DNA from: a bacterium
GTDB lineage: Bacteria > Zixibacteria > MSB-5A5 > GN15 > FEB-12
Length of the DNA: 19,167 nt
Assembly (NCBI GenBank): GCA_030668045.1
Contig: DAOUUR010000002.1
Span: 1 to 19,167, forward strand
Direction of reading: 5' to 3'
Each line of letters begins with the position of its first letter. Within the stretch, counting starts at the first letter, position 1. Below are positions 1 to 6,722 of the stretch, in pieces. The notes beneath the pieces were generated by a model. It ran no database searches and had not been told where the DNA came from. It saw only the letters and a program-made list of their open reading frames with translations. A program made the translations under genes and the position numbers.

Positions 1-1
1 C

Positions 2-613
2 TGGTCGGTTCAACGACTGGATTCCGTGGGTAATGAGTCACCCTGGTCGCCAACAGTTGGTTTCATCTTGGATTCTAAAACCCCAGCCGTGCCAACCCTG
101 TTGGCTCCAACCGATGGTTCCCAGCTGGGGGGTTTGTCAATGTTATTTCAATGGGCCACCGACGAACCTGCGCCGTATCCTGAAGCCGGTGAAGGCTATC
201 ACTTTCGGATGGCCACTGACGCGATGTTTAACAACATGATTTACCAGATAGACACACTGGGTGTTTCGTTAACTTTGCCTCGGGAAACATTTCCGACCGA
301 GGGTGAATATTTCTGGCGAGTGAAGGCCAGCGATTCGCTTTATCACAGTTCATCGTATCAATCACAACCACATAGTTTTGTCTGGATAGATCTTGTTTGC
401 GGTGATATCAACGGCAATGGAAATGTCAACATCTCCGATATCACCTATCTGGTTGATTACCTGTTCGGGACACCTCAAGGCCCGGCCCCGGTACCGTTTG
501 ACAAGGCCGGTTCAGCTAATGGAGATCAGTACGTCAATATCTCTGATATAACTTACCTTATCAATTACCTTTTCGGCATTCCCTCAGGCCCCGAGCCTAT
601 TTGCGACTGGTAA
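2..613 (+). CDS. Secreted protein with Fn3-like module and C-terminal dockerin repeats (5' partial)
   Basis: The reading frame is open from the first bases of the window, so this is the C-terminal 203 residues of a longer protein; the GTG at 26 is probably an internal Val. Visible residues about 32-127 form a beta-rich fibronectin-III/Ig-like module, with aromatic landmarks such as LFQWATDEP and GEYFWRVKASDS. From visible residue 133 (Cys) two dockerin type I-like repeats follow, GDINGNGNVNISDITYLV and GSANGDQYVNISDITYLI, each an EF-hand-like calcium loop plus helix. The second repeat has Ser where the first has the leading Asp of the loop. Dockerins bind cohesins in cellulosomes, but in FCB-group genomes such tails end many large secreted proteins and may serve as surface-anchoring or sorting signals. 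Location outside the cell is inferred because no signal peptide is visible here. The gene converges on kbl, 71 bases away. Confidence 0.8.
   Translation, partial: WSVQRLDSVGNESPWSPTVGFILDSKTPAVPTLLAPTDGSQLGGLSMLFQWATDEPAPYPEAGEGYHFRMATDAMFNNMIYQIDTLGVSLTLPRETFPTEGEYFWRVKASDSLYHSSSYQSQPHSFVWIDLVCGDINGNGNVNISDITYLVDYLFGTPQGPAPVPFDKAGSANGDQYVNISDITYLINYLFGIPSGPEPICDW
428..577 (+). repeat. Two imperfect dockerin-coding repeat units
   Basis: The segments 428-469 and 536-577 both encode NISDITYL(V/I)(D/N)YLFG. They match at most first and second codon positions and differ mainly at third positions, which suggests an old internal duplication kept by protein-level selection. Spacing between unit starts is 108 bases. 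Confidence 0.7.
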
Positions 614-684
614 ACGGTAACCCACGACAATCTGCATGTCTGACGACAGCGCAGTTGTGATTTGCCGTACTCAGAATTCGGTTA

Positions 685-1932
685 CTACTTTCCGTACTTT
701 GCTATTATCTCCTGCTTGGTCTTGCCAAGGATATCATACTTCTTTCCAACTTTGATAAACGCCTCCAGAGCTTTGTCAAGATGATGTCGTTCATGGCCGG
801 CTGAAATCTGAGTTCTGATTCGCGCCTGACCTTGCGGTACAACCGGGAAGAAGAAACCGATAGCGTAGATTCCTTCGTCGAAAAGATCGCGGGAAACGTC
901 CTGCGCCAACTTGGCGTTGAAAAGCATGACCGGAATGATCGGCGTATCACCTTCCTTCAGAACAAAGCCAGCCTCGGTCAAACCCTTGCGCCAGTAATCA
1001 GCATTAGTTTCGAGCTTATCACGTCGTTCGGTACTGGCCGAGAGGATATCAAGCACTTTCAATACGCCGGAGACAACAACCGGGGCCACTGTGTTTGAAA
1101 ACAGGTACGGCCGCGCCCTCTGGCGACACATCTCCACCAGTTCTTTACGACCGGACACACAACCACCCGATGCGCCACCGAGAGCCTTGCCAAAAGTTGT
1201 TGTGATTATGTCGATCTTACCGACTACGCCGCACTGTTCATGAGTGCCGCGACCAGTTTTTCCGATGAAACCACTTGCGTGGGAATCATCGAGAAAAAGC
1301 ATCGCATCATACTGTTCGCACAGGGATACCATCTCCGCGAGCTTGGCCGTGTCGCCGTCCATTGAGAAAACGCCGTCAGTGATAACAATCTTGAACCGTT
1401 TGTCGGCGTGCAGCTGCAATTTCTTCTCGAGATGATCCATGTTGGAGTGCTTGAACGTATCGTGTTCGGCGGCACAAAGACGGATGCCATCGATAATCGA
1501 CGCATGCACCAGCCGATCCGAAATCATCACATCGTCTTTGGTCAGAACAGCTTCAAAGACACCGGCGTTGGCATCCATACACGAGGGAAAAAGGATCGTG
1601 TCCTCGGTGCCGAGGAACTCCGTTACTTTGTTCTCCAACTCGCGGTGGATGTCCTGCGTGCCACAAATGAACCGCACCGATGACATCCCATAGCCGCGTG
1701 TATCGAGCCCCTCATGGGCGGCTTTGATTACATCGGGGTGGCTGGATAGTCCCAGATAATTGTTGGCGCACATGTTGATTACATTCTTGAGCGCCGATCC
1801 ACTCGGAAACTCAACTTCGATATCAGCCGCCTGAGAAGAATGAATAAACCGTTCCTGCTTAAAGAGGCCGGCGTCTTTGATTCCACCCAGTTGTTGCTGA
1901 TATGTCTCTCTCACTCTTTCGCTATAGGCCAT
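685..1932 (-). CDS. kbl: 2-amino-3-ketobutyrate CoA ligase (glycine C-acetyltransferase)
   Basis: This PLP enzyme of the alpha-oxoamine synthase family cleaves 2-amino-3-ketobutyrate with CoA to glycine and acetyl-CoA, the second step of the threonine dehydrogenase pathway in the cytoplasm. Its 415 aa compare with about 398 in E. coli Kbl; the extra residues are mostly at the C-terminus. Family motifs are intact: CANNYLGL (55-62), GMSSVRFICGTQD (82-94), FPSCMDAN (115-122), DDSHASGF with PLP-contacting D215 and H218, and the Schiff-base lysine K249 in TFGKALGGASGG. RPYLFSN and GQARIRTQ also follow Kbl and not serine palmitoyltransferase, which has DEAHG and TFSKS. Start: ATG preceded by GGAG at 7 nt. 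It is the last gene of the operon, 74 nt after the carrier protein. Whether the acyl partner is CoA or the neighbouring carrier protein cannot be read from the sequence. Confidence 0.9.
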   Translation of the reverse strand: MAYSERVRETYQQQLGGIKDAGLFKQERFIHSSQAADIEVEFPSGSALKNVINMCANNYLGLSSHPDVIKAAHEGLDTRGYGMSSVRFICGTQDIHRELENKVTEFLGTEDTILFPSCMDANAGVFEAVLTKDDVMISDRLVHASIIDGIRLCAAEHDTFKHSNMDHLEKKLQLHADKRFKIVITDGVFSMDGDTAKLAEMVSLCEQYDAMLFLDDSHASGFIGKTGRGTHEQCGVVGKIDIITTTFGKALGGASGGCVSGRKELVEMCRQRARPYLFSNTVAPVVVSGVLKVLDILSASTERRDKLETNADYWRKGLTEAGFVLKEGDTPIIPVMLFNAKLAQDVSRDLFDEGIYAIGFFFPVVPQGQARIRTQISAGHERHHLDKALEAFIKVGKKYDILGKTKQEIIAKYGK

Positions 1933-1934
1933 TT

Positions 1935-1950
1935 ACAATCTCCAGATTGT
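1935..1950 (-). promoter_or_regulatory. Inverted repeat over the kbl ribosome binding site
   Basis: ACAATCT-CC-AGATTGT is a perfect 7-base inverted repeat. In the mRNA it can fold into a 6-bp stem whose loop contains part of the GGAG Shine-Dalgarno of kbl, with the ATG three bases beyond the repeat. It could tune kbl translation relative to the upstream genes. The stem is A/U-rich and its stability would be modest. Confidence 0.35.
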
Positions 1951-2006
1951 TACCACGATATTTGACTGCTACCTGCTTGTTCTCCCAGGGACACACGTGT
2001 GGCGTG

Positions 2007-2252
2007 CTACGAGACAAACTCGTTGACCACTGTTGCAATACTGTCAACAGTGTCGAAAGCTTCCGGTGTTGCTTTTTCATCCGGAATTGAAATGCTGTAC
2101 TTGGTCTCAAGAAATCTCTTGAGGGAAACCATCGAGAACGAGTCAACTATGCCACCGGAGATCAGCGGGGAGTCGAACGTAATTTCGTCATCATCGTCTT
2201 CGAGATACTCCTCGACGATATACTCAAGGATCGCTTTTTTCATCTCTTCCAT
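2007..2252 (-). CDS. Acyl carrier protein
   Basis: This 81-aa acidic carrier protein becomes active when 4'-phosphopantetheine is attached to a serine. The site is S38 in the motif GGIVDSFSMVSL, the usual D-S-(L/F) context at the start of helix II. An acidic run EYLEDDDDE precedes it and the C-terminus VDSIATVVNEFV fits the family. The start is set at the ATG at 2252 because AAAGGAG lies 6 nt upstream; an upstream in-frame start would add an Arg-rich stretch that overlaps the ligase gene. It lies 29 nt after the AMP ligase gene and two genes from acpS, so it is probably dedicated to this operon and is not the housekeeping fatty-acid AcpP, which has DSLD at the site. It might carry acetate or another short acyl group; the cargo is inferred only from the neighbouring ligase. 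Confidence 0.85.
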   Translation of the reverse strand: MEEMKKAILEYIVEEYLEDDDDEITFDSPLISGGIVDSFSMVSLKRFLETKYSISIPDEKATPEAFDTVDSIATVVNEFVS

Positions 2253-2281
2253 CTTGGGCTCCTTTGTATGAACAAACGTAT

Positions 2282-3988
2282 CTATTCGTCGTCTTCCAGG
2301 GTCGAAGTATCGCCGATCTCTTCGCCCCATTCTTTGGCCTGGAGCACACGTCGCATGATCTTGCCGCTCCTGGTCTTGGGGAGCTGCGCCATGTACTCAA
2401 TCTCCTGAGGCATTGCAATCGATGATAGCTTCTTGCGAATGAAGTTCATGATTTTCAATTCAAGTTCGGGGGTGGCTTCCACGCCGGGCTTGAGGGTCAC
2501 GAATGCCTTGACCACCTCCATGTTGACTTCGTCCGGTTTGGCCACAACCGCCGACTCCGCCACTGCCTCGTGCTCAAGCAAAGCCGACTCAACTTCGAAC
2601 GGACTAACCAGATGACCACCAGTGTTGATGACATCGTCGTCACGACCGGTGAACCAGAAGTAGCCATCGGTATCAATGCTTGACCGATCCCCCGGCAGAT
2701 ACCAACCGTTGGCGAACTTACTCTTATATGTCTCTTCATTATTCCAGTAGGTGCGCATCATGGCCGGCCATCCGGGCTTAAAACCGATCAGACCGGGACG
2801 CCCCGGTTCTTTGATTGGCTCCAATGACTCCGGGTCGAGGACGACGGCGGTGATGCCCGGGAAAGGGCGGCCCATAGAGCCGGGTTTGACTTTCATGCCG
2901 GGGAAATTGACCAGCATCATCGAACCGGTTTCGGTTTGCCAGTAGGTATCATGGAACGGTTTACCAAGAACCTCTTGTGACCACACCACCGCTTCGGCGT
3001 TGAGTGGCTCGCCAACACTGGCCAGATGACGCAGCGAGGAGAGATCATTGTTCTTCACGATCTCGGCACCGGCTTTCATAAGGGAACGGATAGCGGTTGG
3101 TGCCGAGTACCAGACGGTCACGCGATGCTTGTCGATAAACTTGTACCAGGCATCGGCAGAGAAGCCGGAGTCGAGTACGCATTGTGTTACACCAAGGCTC
3201 CAGACGCCTATTATTCCATACGATGTTCCGGTGACCCAACCCGGATCGGCGGTGCACCAGTAGATGTCATCGTCGTGCAGATCAAGGACCCACTTGGCCG
3301 TAAGATACTGACTGATCAGCGAATAATGGACGTGCTTTACTCCCTTGGGTTGGCCGGTTGTGCCCGAGGTGTAATGCAACACCGAAGGTGACTCGGCCGT
3401 AGTGGGGAAACATTCAAACTCTTCCACCGGGGTGGCTTCTTCAAGAGAGAAAGCGACCTCTCGATCCCGGAGCGGTTTCTTGCCGTCGTAGTCAACTATG
3501 ATAATATGTTTCAGGTACGGCATCTTCTCGACTATCTTCCGGACCTTGCTAACATGTTTGCGTGTTGTGATTATGGCCGTCGTCTGGGCATTGTCAAGAC
3601 GGACAAAAAGCGATTCGTCGCCGAACGCCGAAAACAATGGCTGGGCGACAGCGCCGATCTTGAGGACTCCGAGAAAACCGAGGTAGAGTTCCGGGATGCG
3701 ATCCATGAAGAGGCAGACCCGATCTTCGTTTTTGACTCCAAGTTCTCGCAGGAACGAACCAATCGTATTGGAGGCGATTCGAATATCGTTGAAGGTAAAC
3801 TTCTTTTCCGTACCACCAAACCCTTCCCAGAGCAGGGCTGTTTTTTCGCCCTTACCCATCTGGCAGATGCGATCGGTACAGTACCAGCCGATATTAATGA
3901 CGTCTCCGTCGTTGTACTCCAGTTCCTTTTCGGCTATTGACCAGTCGAAATCTTTAACGCGATCTTCGTATGATCCAAAGTGCGACAT
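2282..3988 (-). CDS. AMP-forming acetyl-CoA synthetase-like acyl ligase (AcsA type)
   Basis: This ANL-superfamily enzyme (568 aa, near the roughly 570 of Bacillus AcsA) activates a carboxylate with ATP to an acyl-adenylate and then passes it to a thiol. Visible motifs: P-loop YTSGTTGQPKGV (206-217); PGWVTGTSYG (249-258); SVGEPLN (324-330); YWQTETG (349-355); GDRSSIDTDGY around hinge-region D434; and the C-terminal adenylation lysine K543 in PKTRSGKIMRR. W350 matches the Trp that closes the acyl pocket in acetyl-CoA synthetases, so the likely substrate is acetate or a similarly short acid. The CoA-side A8 loop reads GGHLVSPFEVE, where Acs has SGHR. Start: ATG with GGGAG 9 nt upstream. It is packed between acpS (15 nt) and the carrier protein (29 nt), which raises the possibility that the carrier is its acceptor. 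Alternative: an ordinary acetate-CoA ligase. Confidence 0.85.
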   Translation of the reverse strand: MSHFGSYEDRVKDFDWSIAEKELEYNDGDVINIGWYCTDRICQMGKGEKTALLWEGFGGTEKKFTFNDIRIASNTIGSFLRELGVKNEDRVCLFMDRIPELYLGFLGVLKIGAVAQPLFSAFGDESLFVRLDNAQTTAIITTRKHVSKVRKIVEKMPYLKHIIIVDYDGKKPLRDREVAFSLEEATPVEEFECFPTTAESPSVLHYTSGTTGQPKGVKHVHYSLISQYLTAKWVLDLHDDDIYWCTADPGWVTGTSYGIIGVWSLGVTQCVLDSGFSADAWYKFIDKHRVTVWYSAPTAIRSLMKAGAEIVKNNDLSSLRHLASVGEPLNAEAVVWSQEVLGKPFHDTYWQTETGSMMLVNFPGMKVKPGSMGRPFPGITAVVLDPESLEPIKEPGRPGLIGFKPGWPAMMRTYWNNEETYKSKFANGWYLPGDRSSIDTDGYFWFTGRDDDVINTGGHLVSPFEVESALLEHEAVAESAVVAKPDEVNMEVVKAFVTLKPGVEATPELELKIMNFIRKKLSSIAMPQEIEYMAQLPKTRSGKIMRRVLQAKEWGEEIGDTSTLEDDE

Positions 3989-4003
3989 CTTTTTTACTCC
4001 CGT

Positions 4004-4378
4004 TTACTTTTCGAGAATGACTATGGCCGAGGCCAGGTCATTGGTGTGGGTCAGCGAGAGGTGAACGCTGCTGATATTGCTGGCGGCCAGCATGTCGGCC
4101 GCTTTTCCGTGCAGTTCCAGCTCGGGCTTCCCCAGTTCATCGTTAACAATTTCAATTTGATCAAATGCCAGTCCGTCACGCCAGCCGGTTCCGAGTGCTT
4201 TCATAAAAGCCTCCTTGGCGGCGAATCGCGCGGCAAAACTGCGCCCACTGTGTTTGCGTGCCTGGCAATATTCTATCTCACCAGCGGTGAATAATTTTTC
4301 CTTGAGTCCAGCCTGGTCACGAACCTTTTGCTCAATCCGTGAGACCTGCTCCATATCTATGCCGACACCGAAAATCAA
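4004..4378 (-). CDS. acpS: Holo-[acyl-carrier-protein] synthase (4'-phosphopantetheinyl transferase)
   Basis: AcpS moves 4'-phosphopantetheine from CoA to the serine of an apo carrier protein. At 124 aa it has the normal size of this trimeric, Mg-dependent family. Motifs: VGIDMEQVSRIE (5-16) with metal ligand D8; RFAAKEAFMKALGTG (51-65) with E56; and a C-terminal LSLTHTNDLASAIVIL. The start codon is TTG at 4378, chosen because AGGA stands 7 nt upstream and the protein then begins MIFGVGID as the family does; the first internal ATG would cut into the motif. It lies 24 nt after tdh and 15 nt before the ligase. This position suggests it serves the carrier protein two genes downstream, but it could equally be the cell's general AcpS. 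Confidence 0.93.
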   Translation of the reverse strand: MIFGVGIDMEQVSRIEQKVRDQAGLKEKLFTAGEIEYCQARKHSGRSFAARFAAKEAFMKALGTGWRDGLAFDQIEIVNDELGKPELELHGKAADMLAASNISSVHLSLTHTNDLASAIVILEK

Positions 4379-4402
4379 GATCGCATCCTGCTTACCATCA
4401 CA

Positions 4403-5377
4403 TCAGACTCGTTTCTGTGAGTCGGGTGTAGCCAGTTTTATTTTCAGTTGTTCCAGCATATCAACAGTCATGGTGACCAGGTCGTAGGTAGCTTCCCATC
4501 CCCATTCCTGTTGGGCCGAAGTATCATCCATTGAGTTGGGCCAGGAGTCGGCGATGGCCTGCCGGACCGGGTCAACTTCGTAGGTGATCTGAAACTCCGG
4601 GATATGCTTCTTGATCTCCGCGGCGATTTCATCGGGCGTGAAACTCATCGCACAGATATTGAAAGCGTTGCGATGAATCAGTTTGTTCGGGTCGGCTTCC
4701 ATCAACATGATCATACTGCGAACAGCGTCGGGCATGTACATCATGTCAATAGCCGTATCTTTTCGGAGATAACATTTGTATTTCTTGTACTTGAGAGCCT
4801 TGCGATAGATATCAACCGCATAGTCGGTAGTGCCGCCACCCGGTTCGGTTTCATACGAGATCAGACCGGGGAATCGTACCCCGCGAGTATCAAGCCCAAA
4901 TCGTTTGTGATAGTAGTCGCACAAAAGTTCACCCGCTACCTTGGTAACACCATAGATCGTATCAGGTCGCTGGATTGTATCCTGCGGCGTGTTGTCTGGT
5001 GGGGTCGAAGGTCCGAAGGCGCCGATTGAACTGGGAAAAAAGAGGGCGCACTTATACTGTCGGGCAGCTTCGAGAAAATTGTACAGGCCATTCATATTCA
5101 CCTGCCACGATAAAGCTGGCTTGGATTCACCGATGGCTGACAAGATCGCCGCTAGATGAAATATCGTATCGCACTCGTGAATCTGCATCACCCGAGTGAT
5201 ATGGTTGGTGTCAAGACAGTCCAGGATTTCAAACGGTCCGGAATCGCGCAGAACAGTATCGGTCGGCATACGGATATCGCTGGCGACAACATTACTCTCG
5301 CCTAATTTCTTACGAAGAGCAACAGTTAGCTCCGAGCCAATCTGCCCGACCGAACCGGTGACAAGAACTTTTTTCAT
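4403..5377 (-). CDS. tdh: L-threonine 3-dehydrogenase, SDR (epimerase-like) type
   Basis: This NAD-dependent enzyme oxidises L-threonine to 2-amino-3-ketobutyrate, the substrate of Kbl. It is 324 aa, of the extended short-chain dehydrogenase type and not the zinc MDR type of E. coli. Visible: N-terminal Rossmann motif GSVGQIG (8-14), FHLAAILSAIGE (73-84), the conserved FPSSIGAFGPSTP (114-126) with catalytic Ser at 116/117, YGVTK with Y142 and K146, PGGGTTDYAVDIY, and DPVRQAIADSWPNSMDD near the C-terminus, all highly typical of SDR Tdh. Start is ATG at 5377 (MKKVLVTG) with GAGGA just upstream; an upstream in-frame start would only add a non-conserved lead. First gene of the operon, about 105 nt after the predicted transcription start. 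Nucleotide-sugar epimerase is the common misannotation for this family. Confidence 0.93.
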   Translation of the reverse strand: MKKVLVTGSVGQIGSELTVALRKKLGESNVVASDIRMPTDTVLRDSGPFEILDCLDTNHITRVMQIHECDTIFHLAAILSAIGESKPALSWQVNMNGLYNFLEAARQYKCALFFPSSIGAFGPSTPPDNTPQDTIQRPDTIYGVTKVAGELLCDYYHKRFGLDTRGVRFPGLISYETEPGGGTTDYAVDIYRKALKYKKYKCYLRKDTAIDMMYMPDAVRSMIMLMEADPNKLIHRNAFNICAMSFTPDEIAAEIKKHIPEFQITYEVDPVRQAIADSWPNSMDDTSAQQEWGWEATYDLVTMTVDMLEQLKIKLATPDSQKRV

Positions 5378-5442
5378 GTTTCCTCTATGTTTTCTTACAT
5401 GCAATAATCAGCACCAAATTTGTCTTAAAACTGTGGCTATAT

Positions 5443-5461
5443 CACCCGCTTTCGGCGGGTG
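5443..5461 (-). other. Hairpin in the tdh operon leader
   Basis: CACCCGC-CGAAA-GCGGGTG (minus strand) forms a perfect 7-bp GC-rich stem with a 5-nt loop. It lies in the predicted 5' leader of tdh, and also about 85 nt beyond the stop of the DegT-family gene upstream. No U-tract follows on either strand, so an intrinsic terminator is not well supported. It may be an mRNA-protecting or regulatory stem-loop, or a weak terminator for read-through from the polysaccharide genes. Confidence 0.5.
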
Positions 5462-5466
5462 GTAAG

Positions 5467-5481
5467 AGTGCTATGAGCACT
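5467..5481 (-). other. Hairpin at the predicted 5' end of the tdh transcript
   Basis: AGTGCT-CAT-AGCACT is a perfect 6-bp inverted repeat with a 3-nt loop. It begins about 8 nt beyond the -10 box, so it would sit at the very 5' end of the mRNA. Possible roles are mRNA stabilisation or, as DNA, an operator just downstream of the promoter. Which is correct is unknown. Confidence 0.45.
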
Positions 5482-5488
5482 GGCACGA

Positions 5489-5517
5489 ACTATAGGGGGA
5501 AAGACCTAAGCCGTCAA
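5489..5517 (-). promoter_or_regulatory. Sigma70-type promoter for the tdh-acpS-acs-acp-kbl operon
   Basis: On the minus strand, -35 TTGACG (5512-5517) and -10 TATAGT (5489-5494) are separated by exactly 17 nt; each hexamer matches the consensus at 5 of 6 positions. The predicted start near 5482 gives a leader of about 105 nt before the tdh ATG. It lies in the only sizeable gap upstream of tdh, after the end of the DegT-family gene. Confidence 0.65.
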
Positions 5518-5543
5518 CCGAAATCGCGGCCACACGGTGGCCA

Positions 5544-6656
5544 TTAAAGCTGGTCCGCCAATAGCTTGACCGCGGCGATCACTTCCTGCTGTTCAGTCTC
5601 AGTGAGTTCGGGATAAATCGGCAGGGCCAACACTTCGCCACTGGCCTGACATGAGATCGGGAAGTCGTTCGGTTTGTAACCCAACGATGCAAAACATTCC
5701 TGCCGGTGAAAAGCGACCGGGTAGTAGATGTCGCTGCTGATACCGGCCTCTCTCAGACCGGCCTGAAGCTCCGCCCGGTTCGGTACCGCGACCGTGTACT
5801 GATTGTAGATATGAAAGGTCGAGCTGTCTCTGCGGACAGGTGTCCGGACATTCTCGATATCGCCAAAGGCTTCATCATAGACACGGGCATGTTTGATTCG
5901 TTTCTGGGACCATTGTTTCAGATAGCGAAGCTTGACCAGCAGCAAGGCGGCCTGTATCGTGTCCAGCCGAGAATTGTACCCCACTACTTTGTGGTAGTAT
6001 TTCGGTTTGGAGCCGTGAACGCGAAGCATCCGGCATGATTCGGCAAAGGCATCATCGTTGCAGGTGATCATGCCGCCGTCACCGGCGGCGCCGAGGTTCT
6101 TGGTTGGGTAGAACGAGAAGCAGCCAAAATCACCAATCGAACCGGCCCTGCGCCCTTTGTATTCGGCTCCAATCGCCTGAGCTGCATCCTCGACCACGAC
6201 CAGGTTATGCTTTTTTGCAATCGCCAGAATTGGGTCCATGTCGGCAACTTGGCCAAACAGGTGGATCGGCATGATTGCCTTTGTTCTCGGTGTGATTGCC
6301 GCCTCAATCTGGGCAGGATCGATATTGTAAGTATCCGGCTCAATATCGACAAAGACCGGGGTTGCTCCCAGACGGGCAATAACTCCGGCCGAGGCAAAGA
6401 AAGAAAAGTCACTGGTGATAACTTCGTCGCCCTCACCCACTCCAGCCGCACGAAGTGAGAGCAATAGAGCATCGGTTCCCGAAGCTACCCCGATAGCATG
6501 GGGTGTCGTACAGAGCGATGCGACCTGTTTCTCCAACTCAGCTACTTCGGGGCCGAGAACAAACCGGCCATGAGTCAACACACCAATGGCGGCGGCGTCA
6601 AGTTCCGGTTTCAGGTATTCGTACTGTCGTGAAAGATCAATAAATGGTACGGCCAT
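5544..6656 (-). CDS. DegT/DnrJ/EryC1/StrS-family sugar aminotransferase
   Basis: PLP-dependent enzymes of this family convert a keto-sugar nucleotide to an amino-sugar nucleotide, usually with glutamate as donor, for O-antigen, capsule or exopolysaccharide. The 370 aa include SGTDALLL (59-66), DFSFFASAG (83-91), VVEDAAQAIGAEYKG with PLP-binding D157, and SFYPTKNLGAAGDGG with the Schiff-base lysine K186. MPIHLFGQVADMD and YNSRLDTIQAALLLVKL are typical of the WbpE/PglE/FdtB-like branch. A few members are PLP dehydratases with His in place of this Lys; here Lys is present, so aminotransferase is favoured. The exact sugar cannot be named. Start ATG has AGGAG 9 nt upstream. It follows the Wzz-like gene by 66 nt and is the last gene of the polysaccharide block. 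Confidence 0.88.
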   Translation of the reverse strand: MAVPFIDLSRQYEYLKPELDAAAIGVLTHGRFVLGPEVAELEKQVASLCTTPHAIGVASGTDALLLSLRAAGVGEGDEVITSDFSFFASAGVIARLGATPVFVDIEPDTYNIDPAQIEAAITPRTKAIMPIHLFGQVADMDPILAIAKKHNLVVVEDAAQAIGAEYKGRRAGSIGDFGCFSFYPTKNLGAAGDGGMITCNDDAFAESCRMLRVHGSKPKYYHKVVGYNSRLDTIQAALLLVKLRYLKQWSQKRIKHARVYDEAFGDIENVRTPVRRDSSTFHIYNQYTVAVPNRAELQAGLREAGISSDIYYPVAFHRQECFASLGYKPNDFPISCQASGEVLALPIYPELTETEQQEVIAAVKLLADQL

Positions 6657-6722
6657 GATGGTTTACTCCTGTGGCTCCGGGTACTTATCGCCCGCTCAAA
6701 ATATCCTGAAAGAGGCTTGGCC

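Noticed and set aside
2253..2330. N-terminal extension of the carrier protein.
   Set aside because: The upstream in-frame lead is Arg-rich and overlaps the ligase gene, whereas the ATG at 2252 has AAAGGAG at ideal spacing and gives a normal-sized carrier.
685..5404. Bacterial sphingolipid biosynthesis cluster (Spt, AcpR, acyl-ACP ligase, CerR).
   Set aside because: The synthase has Kbl motifs (CANNYLGL, DDSHASGF, TFGKALGGASGG) and not those of Spt (GSNAYLGL, DEAHG, TFSKS). The SDR is a close match to SDR-type threonine dehydrogenase, and the ligase has the acetate-pocket Trp.
5443..5461. Intrinsic terminator for the polysaccharide genes.
   Set aside because: The stem is good but no U-tract follows on either strand, and it lies downstream of a strong promoter in the tdh leader. 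It was kept as a leader hairpin.
5477..5500. Sigma54 -24/-12 promoter from TGGCAC at 5481-5486.
   Set aside because: The TGGCAC is on the plus strand, pointing away from tdh, and the -12 GC element is absent at the right distance.
6068..6472. 134-codon minus-strand frame inside the DegT-family gene.
   Set aside because: It lies in another frame of a highly conserved gene, has Arg/Ser/Leu-rich shadow composition and no motif.
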